A DNA stretch of 42,246 nt from Betaproteobacteria bacterium (GTDB lineage: Bacteria; Pseudomonadota; Gammaproteobacteria; Burkholderiales; SG8-41), in assembly GCA_028291945.1 (NCBI GenBank), contig JAQGNH010000468.1:1-42246 (forward strand), read 5' to 3'. Below the pieces are notes generated by a model, which worked only from the letters and a program-made list of their open reading frames with translations, was not told the origin of the DNA and made no database searches. Within the stretch, counting starts at the first letter, position 1. Each line of letters begins with the position of its first letter. The translations under genes were made by a program, and so were the position numbers. Positions 18,663-26,432 of the stretch are shown in pieces.

Positions 18663-20096
18663 TCAGCTCCGGTCGAACAGCCGCGACTCACGTGCGTCGA
18701 GCGCGACGATCTCGCAGCTGCGCGGGAGCAACTTGAACAATCGTCTCAGCATCTTGTACGTGTCCAGATCGAACGGCGCTTTGCGAGTGCTCTCCTTAAG
18801 CTCATGGACCTCCGCTTCTGTTCTTCCGGTGCCCAGATAACACCATTCATCCACGACGTGAAGCTCCGAGCGTTCGGTGTGGGGATCCGTCTCGCGCAGT
18901 CCGACGCGACCGCGATACGGCCACGGTTTGATGCGCAATTCCGAAAGCGCCTGCACGACGCGCATGGCATGGCGAATGGCACTTTCGGCCCCGGTGCACG
19001 CGCCGCGACAGCAATCGAGCGGATAAGCCGAGCACGCGCCGTTTGCTGACCGCGGCTCGAGCCCGAGCATCACCAGACACAGTCCATGCGTACTAGCGAG
19101 CGCTCTGAGTGCTTCGCACGCGCTCGCGCGCGATCTGAACAAACCGTAAACATTGCGAAGCGCGTCTGACTCCAGTTCGCTTGCGTCGACCAGTTCCGGG
19201 GGTGCTTCCGCCTGCTCGGGCCGCCAACGCCAGGCGCACAGCTCATCAGCGCGACGCGACTGGCGGTTGTAAACCGGCGCGAGTTCCTTCAGGAGCTGCG
19301 ATTGCTGGAGGTACGCGCCGAGCTCCCCCGCAGTCTCGCTCCAGTCGACACGTTGTACTTCTCTGGCCATGTGCATGTCCATGCGCGCCGGCGGATCTCC
19401 CGCGAAATGCGCGAGCACGCGAGAACGGATGTTCGCGCTCCTGCCGACGTAGAGCGCGAGATCATTTGCGCCATAAAGTATGTAAACGCCGGGCACTTCC
19501 GGAAGCCGATCGAACGCGTCCTGCGGCAAGCCTGCGGGTATCGTGGGCTGCCTGAGGAGCTCGGCGCACGCGGCGTTCACGCTGCCATCGTCGAGCTCTC
19601 GCCGCCAGATCTGCGCGAGCTCCCACAGGACTTGCGCGTCCCCCAGTGCGCGGTGCCGGTTGATGCAGAAAATTGCGTGGCGCACGATGAGTGCGTCGAG
19701 GTTGTGCCTGCCGTGCTCGGGAAAGAGGCGCCGGGCCAGCTTTACCGTACACAGAACCGGCGCGCTATAACTCAGTCCCGCGCGCCGAAATTCGCTCCTG
19801 AGAAAACCATAGTCGAAGCGCGCGTTGTGGGCAGCCAGCACCTTGCCATCGAGACGCTGCGCGAGTGCACCGCTCACTTCATCGAAAGCGGGCGCCGACT
19901 CGACCATTTCGTCGGTGATACCCGTAAGGGTCTGAACGCCTTGGGGGATATGCCGGTGCGGGTTGATGAGCGTCGACCACTCGCCTACCCACCGCCCGCG
20001 GTCGATTTCGACCAGCCCGATCTCGATGATGCGATCGAACGTTGGACTGCCGCCGGTCGTCTCGAGGTCGAGGAAGACGACGCGATCGTTGAACAT
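18663..20096 (-). CDS. DnaQ-like exonuclease fused to GIY-YIG (UvrC N-terminal-like) nuclease
   Basis: A 477-residue nuclease fusion. Residues 1-170 form a DEDDh exonuclease like the DNA polymerase III epsilon subunit (VFLDLETTGG, HNARFDYGFL, HRALGDAQVLWEL supply the metal ligands and the His). Residues about 205-290 form a GIY-YIG domain (GVYILYGANDLALYVGRSAN with the following IRSRVLAHF). The C-terminal part has the UvrC/Cho-like cysteine segment CRGACTGAES. Proteins of this architecture are thought to act in DNA repair as alternatives to, or helpers of, UvrC. The start is nine bases after the IclR stop, so they are probably co-transcribed despite unrelated roles. It lacks a strong ribosome site. 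Confidence 0.9.
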   Translation of the reverse strand: MFNDRVVFLDLETTGGSPTFDRIIEIGLVEIDRGRWVGEWSTLINPHRHIPQGVQTLTGITDEMVESAPAFDEVSGALAQRLDGKVLAAHNARFDYGFLRSEFRRAGLSYSAPVLCTVKLARRLFPEHGRHNLDALIVRHAIFCINRHRALGDAQVLWELAQIWRRELDDGSVNAACAELLRQPTIPAGLPQDAFDRLPEVPGVYILYGANDLALYVGRSANIRSRVLAHFAGDPPARMDMHMAREVQRVDWSETAGELGAYLQQSQLLKELAPVYNRQSRRADELCAWRWRPEQAEAPPELVDASELESDALRNVYGLFRSRASACEALRALASTHGLCLVMLGLEPRSANGACSAYPLDCCRGACTGAESAIRHAMRVVQALSELRIKPWPYRGRVGLRETDPHTERSELHVVDEWCYLGTGRTEAEVHELKESTRKAPFDLDTYKMLRRLFKLLPRSCEIVALDARESRLFDRS

Positions 20097-20105
20097 GAAA
20101 ACCGT

Positions 20106-20870
20106 TTACCCGTGGTAGCCGATTGCTCGCGAAATCCTGTCCGCGGTCTGCCGAACTTGTAGCGCCCAGTCTTTCTTCAACCGATCGGACGGCGCCGACA
20201 CCGACAGACCCGCGACGAGCCGTCCTTCATCATTGAAAATACCAGCGCCGATACATGACACACCCTTCTCGGCCTCCTCATTATCGAATGCGTAGCCTTG
20301 ACTGCGCACGGCCTCGATCTCCCGACCCAGACGGTCGCCATCGGTGAGCGTATTGTCGGTAAAACGCGGCAGCCCCGTACGTTTTGCATATTCCGTACAA
20401 CTACCCACGCCATCCTGCGCCAGAAAAACCTTTCCGACCGCGGTGATGTGCAGCGGGGCGCGCGCGCCGATGATCTGTACGACCCGCATCATCGAATGGC
20501 CGGGTGCGGTGCGTTCGATGTACACGACTTCGTCAGCGTGACGCACGCTCAGGTTTACCGTTTCCCCGAGCTCCTGGTGCAGCTGTTGCATGAAGGGTAG
20601 TGCTTCGTGTCGCACGCCGATCCGCGATTTAACGAGATTGCCGAGCTCGAGGAGCCGGATGCCCAGCCGGTAAGTGCCGGGCTCGATGCGATCGACGAGG
20701 CGGCTGTCCACCATGACACCGAGGATGCGGTGGGCCGTGGAAGGATGCAGCGTCGTTTCGCTCGCGAGCTGTTTCAGGTTGACCGCGCTCGTGTGGCGTG
20801 CGAGAGCATCGAGCAGACTCATCATCCGTTCGATCACCTGGATAGACGATTTTGCTTCTTTGAGCGCCAC
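20106..20870 (-). CDS. IclR family transcriptional regulator
   Basis: A 254-residue regulator starting at GTG 20870. The N-terminal winged helix-turn-helix (VIERMMSLLDALARHTSAVN, LKQLASETTLHPSTAHRILG) is followed by the effector-binding IclR domain (GTYRLGIRLLELGNLVKSRI, TAVGKVFLA, GYAFDNEEAEKGVSCIGAGI, GLSVSAPSDRLKK). IclR proteins usually control adjacent catabolic operons in response to small organic acids. The likely targets here are the Bug, membrane protein and aldolase genes downstream, and possibly its own promoter. The upstream spacer shared with greB contains TATAT-6-ATATA (about 20898-20915), a possible operator, weakly supported. Confidence 0.92.
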   Translation of the reverse strand: MALKEAKSSIQVIERMMSLLDALARHTSAVNLKQLASETTLHPSTAHRILGVMVDSRLVDRIEPGTYRLGIRLLELGNLVKSRIGVRHEALPFMQQLHQELGETVNLSVRHADEVVYIERTAPGHSMMRVVQIIGARAPLHITAVGKVFLAQDGVGSCTEYAKRTGLPRFTDNTLTDGDRLGREIEAVRSQGYAFDNEEAEKGVSCIGAGIFNDEGRLVAGLSVSAPSDRLKKDWALQVRQTADRISRAIGYHG

Positions 20871-20990
20871 GGCCGATGAGGAAATTATGCCCCGATTTTA
20901 TATGATGAAATATAGCGCGACAACACGGCGCTGGGGACACCTTCCGGGGTCCGGCGGGTTGTGGCTTCGTTTTAGCTAAACTAGACCGCG

Positions 20991-21533
20991 ATGGCTGTAC
21001 AACAGAACCGCACGGGTAGTCGGCGCCGCACGTCTCCGAGCGGGAGTGGCGGTCCGCCCAACTACATGACCCCGCAGGGTTATGCGCGGCTCAAAGCGGA
21101 GCTGACGCAGCTGCTCGACAGCGACAGGCCGGAGCTTGTAAAAGTCATTTCCTGGGCTGCGTCAAATGGCGATCGTTCGGAAAATGGCGATTACATCTAC
21201 GGTAAGAAGCGCCTGCGCGAGATCGACCGGCGCATTTATTACCTCGGAAAACGCCTCGACAGCGCCCTCGTCGTCAATCCAGCTGAACGCGGTGAAACGG
21301 AACAGATCTTTTTCGGCGCGACGGTCACCTACATGACGTCGTCGCGCGAAGAGCACACGGTCAGCATCGTCGGTATGGACGAAGTTGAGCCGGGACGCGG
21401 CCGGGTCAGCTGGATTTCACCGATAGCAAAAGCGCTGCTGCGCAAGCAGCCGGGCGATGTCGTGCAGCTCGCGACGCCTGGCGGTGTGGAGGACATCGAA
21501 GTTGTCGACGTGCGGTATGAGGCTCTTCCGTAA
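20991..21533 (+). CDS. greB: Transcription elongation factor GreB
   Basis: Rescues backtracked RNA polymerase by stimulating transcript cleavage through the secondary channel. The 180-residue protein has a GreA/GreB N-terminal coiled coil (MTPQGYARLKAEL, WAASNGDRSENGDYIYGKKR then LREIDRRIYYLGKRL). The tip carries the acidic pair D-x-x-E of the DRSENGDY loop, and the YIYGKKRLREIDRRI form is the GreB rather than GreA variant. The C-terminal FKBP-like domain includes FGATVTYM, WISPIAKALLRKQPGDVV. An N-terminal basic, Gly/Ser-rich extension of about 25 residues precedes the fold. Divergent from the IclR gene. Confidence 0.95.
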   Translation: MAVQQNRTGSRRRTSPSGSGGPPNYMTPQGYARLKAELTQLLDSDRPELVKVISWAASNGDRSENGDYIYGKKRLREIDRRIYYLGKRLDSALVVNPAERGETEQIFFGATVTYMTSSREEHTVSIVGMDEVEPGRGRVSWISPIAKALLRKQPGDVVQLATPGGVEDIEVVDVRYEALP

Positions 21534-21613
21534 AGAGTGTTGAGCACGACTCGCGTTTTCACAGCGATCGTCATGGACGACTGATCACCAACTCGGGCCA
21601 CGATCCCTCCCCA

Positions 21614-22597
21614 ATGCCTCTCTCTTTCTCTACCGCTGCGCAAGCAGCCTGGCGCGCGACCTATGCCGAGCTGCCTGGCGCCAGCGATACGCCCGATGTC
21701 AGTGAAGGCGTCGTAAAGCTCAGCATCAAAGCTGCCGCCAATGCACGCACGGCGGATACGCTCGGCGCGGAGCGCGAAGGCACCGGCATTGTCATCGACA
21801 AGAAGCGTGGGCTGATTCTTACGATCGGGTATCTGGTACTGGAAGCGGCTTCGATTCTGGTCATGACGAAGGATGCCCGCATCTACCCGGCGAGCGTAGC
21901 AGGCTTCGATCACGCGAGCGGCTTCGGCCTCGTGCGTGTATTGAGCGGGCTTTCCAGTGCGATCGAGCTTGGCGATTCCGGGAGGGTGCGCGAGCTTCAT
22001 ACGCTGACGGTGCTCGCTCACGGCAGCGCCGGCGGCGCGTCGCACGCGGCGGTCGTGGCACGGCGTCGTTTTACCGGCTGGTGGGAATACATGATCGAAG
22101 ATGCGATCTTCACCGCGCCGCCGCGGTATGAGCATAGCGGAGCGGGGCTGCTCGATGGCGATGGCAAGCTCGTGGGCATCGCGTCCTTATGGGTAAGCGA
22201 TGCTCTCGAGGTCGGCGCGGCCTTTCCTGGGAATATGTTCGTGCCTATCGACTTGCTCAAGCCGCTGCTCGAAGACCTTGTGACCGCAGGTCGTCGGCGC
22301 GGACCGGCGAGGCCCTGGCTGGGAGTCTATTCCGAGCAGCACGAGGGGCACGTCTTCGTCTCCCGCACTTTGCCCGATTCGCCTGCTGAACGCGCGGGGC
22401 TCAAACGCGGTGATGTGATCCTCGGCGTTGCGGGACAGTCGATCGGCGGGCAGGGCGACTTCTACTACAAACTGTGGTCGAGCGGCGAAGCGGGTTGCGA
22501 TGTTACGTTGCAAGTGCTGCACGATAAGGCTGTCAGACAGGTGACCGTGCGGACCGCCGACCGAATGGATTATCTGAGGCCTTGGCGGGTCGCGTGA
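21614..22597 (+). CDS. S1C trypsin-fold/PDZ protein lacking catalytic His and Asp
   Basis: A 327-residue HtrA-like protein without a signal peptide or membrane helix. The protease-fold part (about 30-220) aligns with DegP: GTGIVIDKKRGLILTIGYLV corresponds to the strand that carries the catalytic His in T-N-N-H-V, but here it reads T-I-G-Y-L (Tyr73). The Asp position in S-D-I-A reads S-G-F-G (Gly103). The Ser loop G-N-S-G-G is E-H-S-G-A (Ser175 kept). A PDZ domain follows (about 235-312; VSRTLPDSPAERAGLKRGDV then ILGVAGQSIGGQ). It therefore probably binds peptides without classical triad hydrolysis, perhaps as a scaffold or regulator. Monocistronic. Confidence 0.82.
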   Translation: MPLSFSTAAQAAWRATYAELPGASDTPDVSEGVVKLSIKAAANARTADTLGAEREGTGIVIDKKRGLILTIGYLVLEAASILVMTKDARIYPASVAGFDHASGFGLVRVLSGLSSAIELGDSGRVRELHTLTVLAHGSAGGASHAAVVARRRFTGWWEYMIEDAIFTAPPRYEHSGAGLLDGDGKLVGIASLWVSDALEVGAAFPGNMFVPIDLLKPLLEDLVTAGRRRGPARPWLGVYSEQHEGHVFVSRTLPDSPAERAGLKRGDVILGVAGQSIGGQGDFYYKLWSSGEAGCDVTLQVLHDKAVRQVTVRTADRMDYLRPWRVA

Positions 22598-22977
22598 TAT
22601 GAGCATCGGTGATTCGCGTAAAGGTCGGTTCTTTACTTGTTCGGTGCCCGTGCGATCGTAATCGTCCAATGCACCAGGCACGATCGGCGGATATGTCTTC
22701 AGGCTTTCCTGGAAGCCGTTTATGAGACGCCGAGGGCCTGCAGGCGCAGATTGCGCTCGTGTTCGTCCGGCTCTTCCTTGGGGTCCTGGATAGGACTGAA
22801 CAGACAAGCGTGTCCATAGCGTGGGCCCAAGTGCAGCGGGCTGCTGCAACGGTGTCCGCCCACTCTGTCTCGCGTGAGGCGCCCTCAAGAAGCCCCTGAA
22901 CTGGTGCGAGCCCCTTGTGCCGTTTCGCCCGGGAGGCTACAGTCCCGCTACAGGGAGTAGCTTTGAGAAGGCGGGAT
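22598..22977. other. Non-coding stretch with a possible short minus-strand frame
   Basis: No confident gene. On the minus strand 22863-22720, a GTG-started frame of 47 codons reads VGGHRCSSPLHLGPRYGHAC followed by LFSPIQDPKEEPDEHERNLR and LQALGVS. It looks protein-like (acidic helix with a conserved-looking PIQDPKEEPDE stretch) but has no clear ribosome site and no family that I recognise. It could be a small protein or the tail of a lost gene. Confidence 0.3.
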
Positions 22978-23289
22978 ATGTCCAAACAAAACGCCCCAAC
23001 GACGATCGAGAAGTTCGTCAGCACGCATCTCGCGCAGATTGCGGTGCAGGCGTATTCACCCCCCGGTATGCGACCGGCTGCCCGTCGCCAAGCGTCTGCG
23101 CCCGCCGCGGGGTTGTCACGAAAGAAGTCATTTGTCTTGGCCGGTCGCGGCGCGCTCGTTTTTGTCTGTGGTATCGCAGTCGGATATCTCTTGAGCGCTC
23201 AGTCCGAAGTGTCGGTCCAGGCAAAAGCAAGCCAACCGGCGTTCGGCGCCGCACGACTGCGTATCGATTATGATTTGCGCGATCGTTAG
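22978..23289 (+). CDS. Hypothetical small membrane protein
   Basis: A 103-residue protein from an ATG at 22978, preceded by GAGAAGG at 7 bases. The cytosolic N-terminus includes a helix (TTIEKFVSTHLAQIAVQAYS), then an Ala/Pro/Arg-rich linker, one membrane helix (GALVFVCGIAVGYLLSA) near residues 62-78 and a short periplasmic tail. No family recognised. An overlapping frame (22917-23273) is longer upstream but has unlikely composition. It has no partner; a non-coding stretch with an intrinsic terminator follows about 200 bases later. Confidence 0.5.
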   Translation: MSKQNAPTTIEKFVSTHLAQIAVQAYSPPGMRPAARRQASAPAAGLSRKKSFVLAGRGALVFVCGIAVGYLLSAQSEVSVQAKASQPAFGAARLRIDYDLRDR

Positions 23290-23498
23290 TCTTTTCGCTT
23301 GGCCAGCGCATCATGAGCGCCTCGCGCGAAGCAGTCCGATCGTATAAACGTGAGCTGCAATAGGGAGTGGGCGCGCACGTCGTTCAAGCCCGGTCCCATG
23401 CAGGGACAACTGCCTCGCTGGCGCTCTAGCTGCTGAATAAGGTTTGAAGTGCGCGGCCTTGTGACGGTCGCGTTTACTATCTCCTTTGCAGGATCTTC
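23290..23498 (+). ncRNA. Possible small RNA or long 3' leader ending in intrinsic terminator
   Basis: No open frame of note. The stretch ends in a canonical terminator at 23499-23523 lying 210 bases past the nearest upstream gene, and contains the anti-Shine-Dalgarno-like sequence ATCTCCTTTGC (about 23479-23489) just before it. These are features of a base-pairing small RNA, but no convincing promoter was found, so it may equally be the 3' untranslated region of the 22978 gene. Tentative. Confidence 0.25.
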
Positions 23499-23523
23499 AA
23501 GCCGCCTTCGGGCGGCTTTTTTT
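23499..23523 (+). terminator. Rho-independent terminator
   Basis: AAGCCGCC (23499-23506), tetraloop TTCG, GGCGGCTT (23511-23518), leading into a run of seven T (23517-23523). A perfect GC-rich stem with UUCG loop and U tract; it functions on the plus strand only, because the complement lacks a T run. Confidence 0.88.
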
Positions 23524-23677
23524 ATCGTTGGAGTGCAGGGGCCTAACGTGCGTGTTGAGTACGGTTATCATCGGGCGGGGCGGCGGCCCAGCTCTATGTT
23601 TAGCGTGCCGAGTCTGGGTGAGCGAATAGACGCACTGGCACGAACCTATTCGATCGCGACAAATGAGAGCGGGAGTG

Positions 23678-24655
23678 ATGAAAATCGCTGAGCGAGTTTT
23701 TCGATTGTGGTGCGGGGCTTTCCTGGCGGTAGTCTCGGCCGCCGCGTGTTCGCAAACGTATCCGACGAAGCCCGTACGCATCATAGTGCCGTTTGCTCCG
23801 GCCGGCTCCACTGACATCACCGCGCGCGTGGTCGCACAGAAGCTCACCGATGCATGGCGTCAGCAGGTCATCGTCGACAACCGCGCAGGTGCTGGCGGAA
23901 ACATCGGGGCGGAAGCGGTCGCAAAGTCCACGCCCGATGGCTATACGCTCCTGCTCGCAACGACCGGCGTGATGGCGATCAACCACCGGCTTTATCGCAA
24001 TCTATCCTTCGATGCTTTGCGCGATTTTGTACCGGTGACGCGGATCGGCGCGTTGCCGCTCATCCTGATCGTTCATCCGTCGCTGCCGGCAAAGACCGTG
24101 AAAGACCTGATTTCGATTGCCAAAGCAAAGCCGGGGCAGTTGAGCTATGCCCCGTCGGGCGTAGGGAGCGCTACGCACATGACTTCCGAGCTGTTTCGCA
24201 TGATGGCAGGCGTGGACATCGTGCACATTCCGTACAAGGGCAGTGGACAGGCGATGGTGGATCTGATCAGCGGTCAGGTGGCGCTGGCCTTCGACCAGAT
24301 CACAAGCTCGCAGCCCCAAGTGGAAATGGGTAAGCTGCGTGCTCTCGCGGTCACGAGCGCGAAGCGATTTCCGTCCGTGCGCGAGCTGCCCACCGTCGCG
24401 CAAGCGGGGCTTCCAGGATATGAGTCAGTCTCCTGGAACGGACTTGCTGCGCCAACCGGCACGCCGCAAGAAATCATCATTCGTATCCAGGAACAGGTTG
24501 CGCGCGCGTTGCAGTCGCCCGACATCAAGGAACGCTTCTTCAAAGACGGCATAGAACCCGTGGCGTCCACCCCGGAACGGTTCGCAGCGCACATCAGGTC
24601 CGAACGCGCGAGGTGGGAGAAAGTCGTCGACACGGCCGGCATCAAGCCGCTCTGA
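23678..24655 (+). CDS. Bug/TctC-type tripartite tricarboxylate receptor
   Basis: Periplasmic binding protein, 325 residues. The ATG at 23678 is preceded by GGGAG and begins MKIAERVFRLW, followed by a signal peptide that ends near AACSQ; an ATG at 23663 adds five residues. Signatures: YPTKPVRIIVPFAPAGSTDI, DNRAGAGGNIGAEAVAKSTP with DGYTLLLATTGVM, PYKGSGQAMVDLISGQVALA, VSWNGLAAPTGTPQEIIIRI, and the C-terminal RWEKVVDTAGIKPL. It heads a plus-strand run with LutA-, PanE-, LutB-, MMSDH- and LutC-like genes, 15 bases before lutA, so the ligand is plausibly the acid oxidised by that set. No TctAB subunits nearby. Confidence 0.94.
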   Translation: MKIAERVFRLWCGAFLAVVSAAACSQTYPTKPVRIIVPFAPAGSTDITARVVAQKLTDAWRQQVIVDNRAGAGGNIGAEAVAKSTPDGYTLLLATTGVMAINHRLYRNLSFDALRDFVPVTRIGALPLILIVHPSLPAKTVKDLISIAKAKPGQLSYAPSGVGSATHMTSELFRMMAGVDIVHIPYKGSGQAMVDLISGQVALAFDQITSSQPQVEMGKLRALAVTSAKRFPSVRELPTVAQAGLPGYESVSWNGLAAPTGTPQEIIIRIQEQVARALQSPDIKERFFKDGIEPVASTPERFAAHIRSERARWEKVVDTAGIKPL

Positions 24656-24670
24656 ACGGGCTTTCGCCCT

Positions 24671-25423
24671 ATGCGCGTCGGACTGTTCGTCACCTGTCTG
24701 GTCGACCTGATGCGTCCACGCATCGGTTTTGCAGCGCTCGAGCTGCTCGAATCGGCCGGATGCGAAGTTGTGGTCCCCGACACTCAGACGTGCTGCGGCC
24801 AGCCGGGGTACAACTCGGGCGATCGCGCTTCGGCATTGGCTCTCGCGCGCAAAGTCATTGCCGAGTTTGAAGCCTGCGAATATGTAGTGGCGCCGTCGGG
24901 TTCCTGTGCCGGCATGATACGCACGCACTATCCGGACCTGTTTCGTGACGCGCCGGAAGATTTCGCGCGCGCGCAGCGCTTCTGCGCGAAGACTTACGAG
25001 CTCACCGATTTCCTTGTGAATGTCGCGAAGCTTGAACGGGTGCCTGGCCGCTACAATGGCACTGCGACGTATCATGACTCGTGTGCGGGCTTGCGTGAGC
25101 TGAAAATCAAAGCGCAGCCGCGCGAGCTGCTTGCCAAGGTGTGCGGACTCACCCTTATCGAAATGAAAGAGCCAGAACAGTGCTGCGGCTTCGGTGGCAC
25201 GTTCAGCATCAAGTTCGGCGAGGTTTCTTCGCATATTGCCGAGCGCAAGTGCGCTGATATCGAGGCCGCAGGTGCGGACGCGGTGGTGCTGGGTGATCTT
25301 GGCTGCATGCTCAATATCGAAGGGCGGATGCGCCGACGCGGCGACATGAAGACACAGGTTCTGCACGTCGCTGAGGTTCTCGTGCGCGATGTGACGGCAG
25401 AGAAAGAGCGCGGCATCAAATGA
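24671..25423 (+). CDS. lutA: (Fe-S)-binding protein, LutA/YkgE family
   Basis: Subunit of the LutABC iron-sulfur hydroxyacid (L-lactate) oxidase; 250 residues. It carries the two CCG cysteine-rich domains of the family: DTQTCCGQPGYNSGDR near residue 37 and EQCCGFGGTFSIKFGEVSSH near 172, with further cysteines in PSGSCAGMIR near 77, TYHDSCAGLRELK near 137 and GDLGCMLNIEGR near 215. These domains bind heterodisulfide-reductase-type clusters. The ATG follows a tight hairpin GGGC-TTTC-GCCC (24658-24669) instead of a ribosome site. The stop overlaps the next ATG by four bases. Confidence 0.92.
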   Translation: MRVGLFVTCLVDLMRPRIGFAALELLESAGCEVVVPDTQTCCGQPGYNSGDRASALALARKVIAEFEACEYVVAPSGSCAGMIRTHYPDLFRDAPEDFARAQRFCAKTYELTDFLVNVAKLERVPGRYNGTATYHDSCAGLRELKIKAQPRELLAKVCGLTLIEMKEPEQCCGFGGTFSIKFGEVSSHIAERKCADIEAAGADAVVLGDLGCMLNIEGRMRRRGDMKTQVLHVAEVLVRDVTAEKERGIK

Positions 25424-26349
25424 AAATTGCAGTATTGGGTTCCGGCGGCGTCGGTGGCTTTTACGGTGGCCGGCTTGCCAACGCCGGATACGACGTTTCG
25501 TTTGTCGCGCGCGGTGCGCATCTGGCAGCGATGCGTTCTCGAGGCCTCACGATCGAGAATGCGGCGCAGGGCAACATCCATGTGCCGCGCGTGAAAGTGA
25601 CCGATGACCCCGCCACCATCGGTGAGGTCGACCTGGTGCTGATCGCGGTGAAACTGTGGGACACCGAAGCAGCGGCGCGTGCGGTGAAGCCAATTGTCGG
25701 AGCGCACACAGCCGTGCTGTCACTCCAGAACGGCGTGATCAAGGACGACATCATGAGGCGCGAATTCGGCGCCGCTGCAGTCATAGGTGGTGTCGCATAC
25801 GTCGGCACGCGCATTGCGCGGCCCGGCGTGATCCTGCAGACCGGCACGTTGCAGCGCCTCGTGTTCGGCGAATACGATGGTGCACGATCAGTTCGCGCGG
25901 GCGAACTGCTGGACGCGCTGCTGCGTGCAGGCATACAAGCCGAGTTATCCGAAGACATTCGCCGCACGCTGTGGGAGAAGTACGTTTTCCTGGTCGGGTT
26001 GTCCGGCACGACGACGACCATGCGCATGCCCATAGGTCCGATCCGCGAGAATCCGCAGACACGCGCGTTTCTGCTCGATCTCATGAAAGAGACCGTAGCC
26101 GTCGGCCGCGCGCATGGGGTGCACTTGCCTGAGGACTACGCCGAGCAAAGGCTCGCATTTGCCGACACCGTTGCGCCCGACATGAGCTCGTCCATGCACC
26201 ATGACCTCGAGCATGGCAATCGTCTGGAAGTCGCGTGGCTTTCCGGCGGCGTCGTTCAGCTGGGCCAAGCGGCTGGAGTAGAAGCGCCGGCAAATCGCGC
26301 TGTATGGGACATTCTCGCCCTTCATGCAACAGGCAAACGCACGGCTTGA
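25420..26349 (+). CDS. 2-dehydropantoate 2-reductase (PanE/ApbA) family protein
   Basis: An NAD(P)H-dependent ketoacid reductase, 309 residues. The Rossmann motif KIAVLGSGGVGGFYGGRLA opens the protein. The central AVKLWDTEAAARAV and LSLQNGVIKDD segments, the catalytic lysine in TLWEKYVFLVG near 187 and the helix SSMHHDLEHGNRLEVAWLSG near 255 with its Ser and Glu all match the ketopantoate reductase family. True PanE reduces ketopantoate. Here the ATG overlaps the lutA stop (ATGA) and lutB follows 83 bases later, so a role on a 2-keto or related acid of the same catabolic route is more likely than vitamin synthesis. Many paralogues of this family are uncharacterised, so I give no symbol. Confidence 0.88.
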   Translation: MKIAVLGSGGVGGFYGGRLANAGYDVSFVARGAHLAAMRSRGLTIENAAQGNIHVPRVKVTDDPATIGEVDLVLIAVKLWDTEAAARAVKPIVGAHTAVLSLQNGVIKDDIMRREFGAAAVIGGVAYVGTRIARPGVILQTGTLQRLVFGEYDGARSVRAGELLDALLRAGIQAELSEDIRRTLWEKYVFLVGLSGTTTTMRMPIGPIRENPQTRAFLLDLMKETVAVGRAHGVHLPEDYAEQRLAFADTVAPDMSSSMHHDLEHGNRLEVAWLSGGVVQLGQAAGVEAPANRAVWDILALHATGKRTA

Positions 26350-26432
26350 AACGGGCAGCGTTCAAAGTCCTCGCCGCTATCGATGCGTGACACCGCTGTG
26401 ATAAGTCAGCTGCCTTCAAGGATGACAGCCCT

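Noticed and set aside
20898-20915. TATAT-6-ATATA as an IclR operator
   Set aside because: Only a 5-bp AT-rich half-site pair; mentioned as possible in the IclR entry but not supported as a separate feature.
24425-25366. A 313-codon minus-strand open frame opposite the Bug and lutA genes
   Set aside because: Both plus-strand genes have clear family motifs; the antisense frame has no recognisable domain and a typical GC-rich shadow composition.
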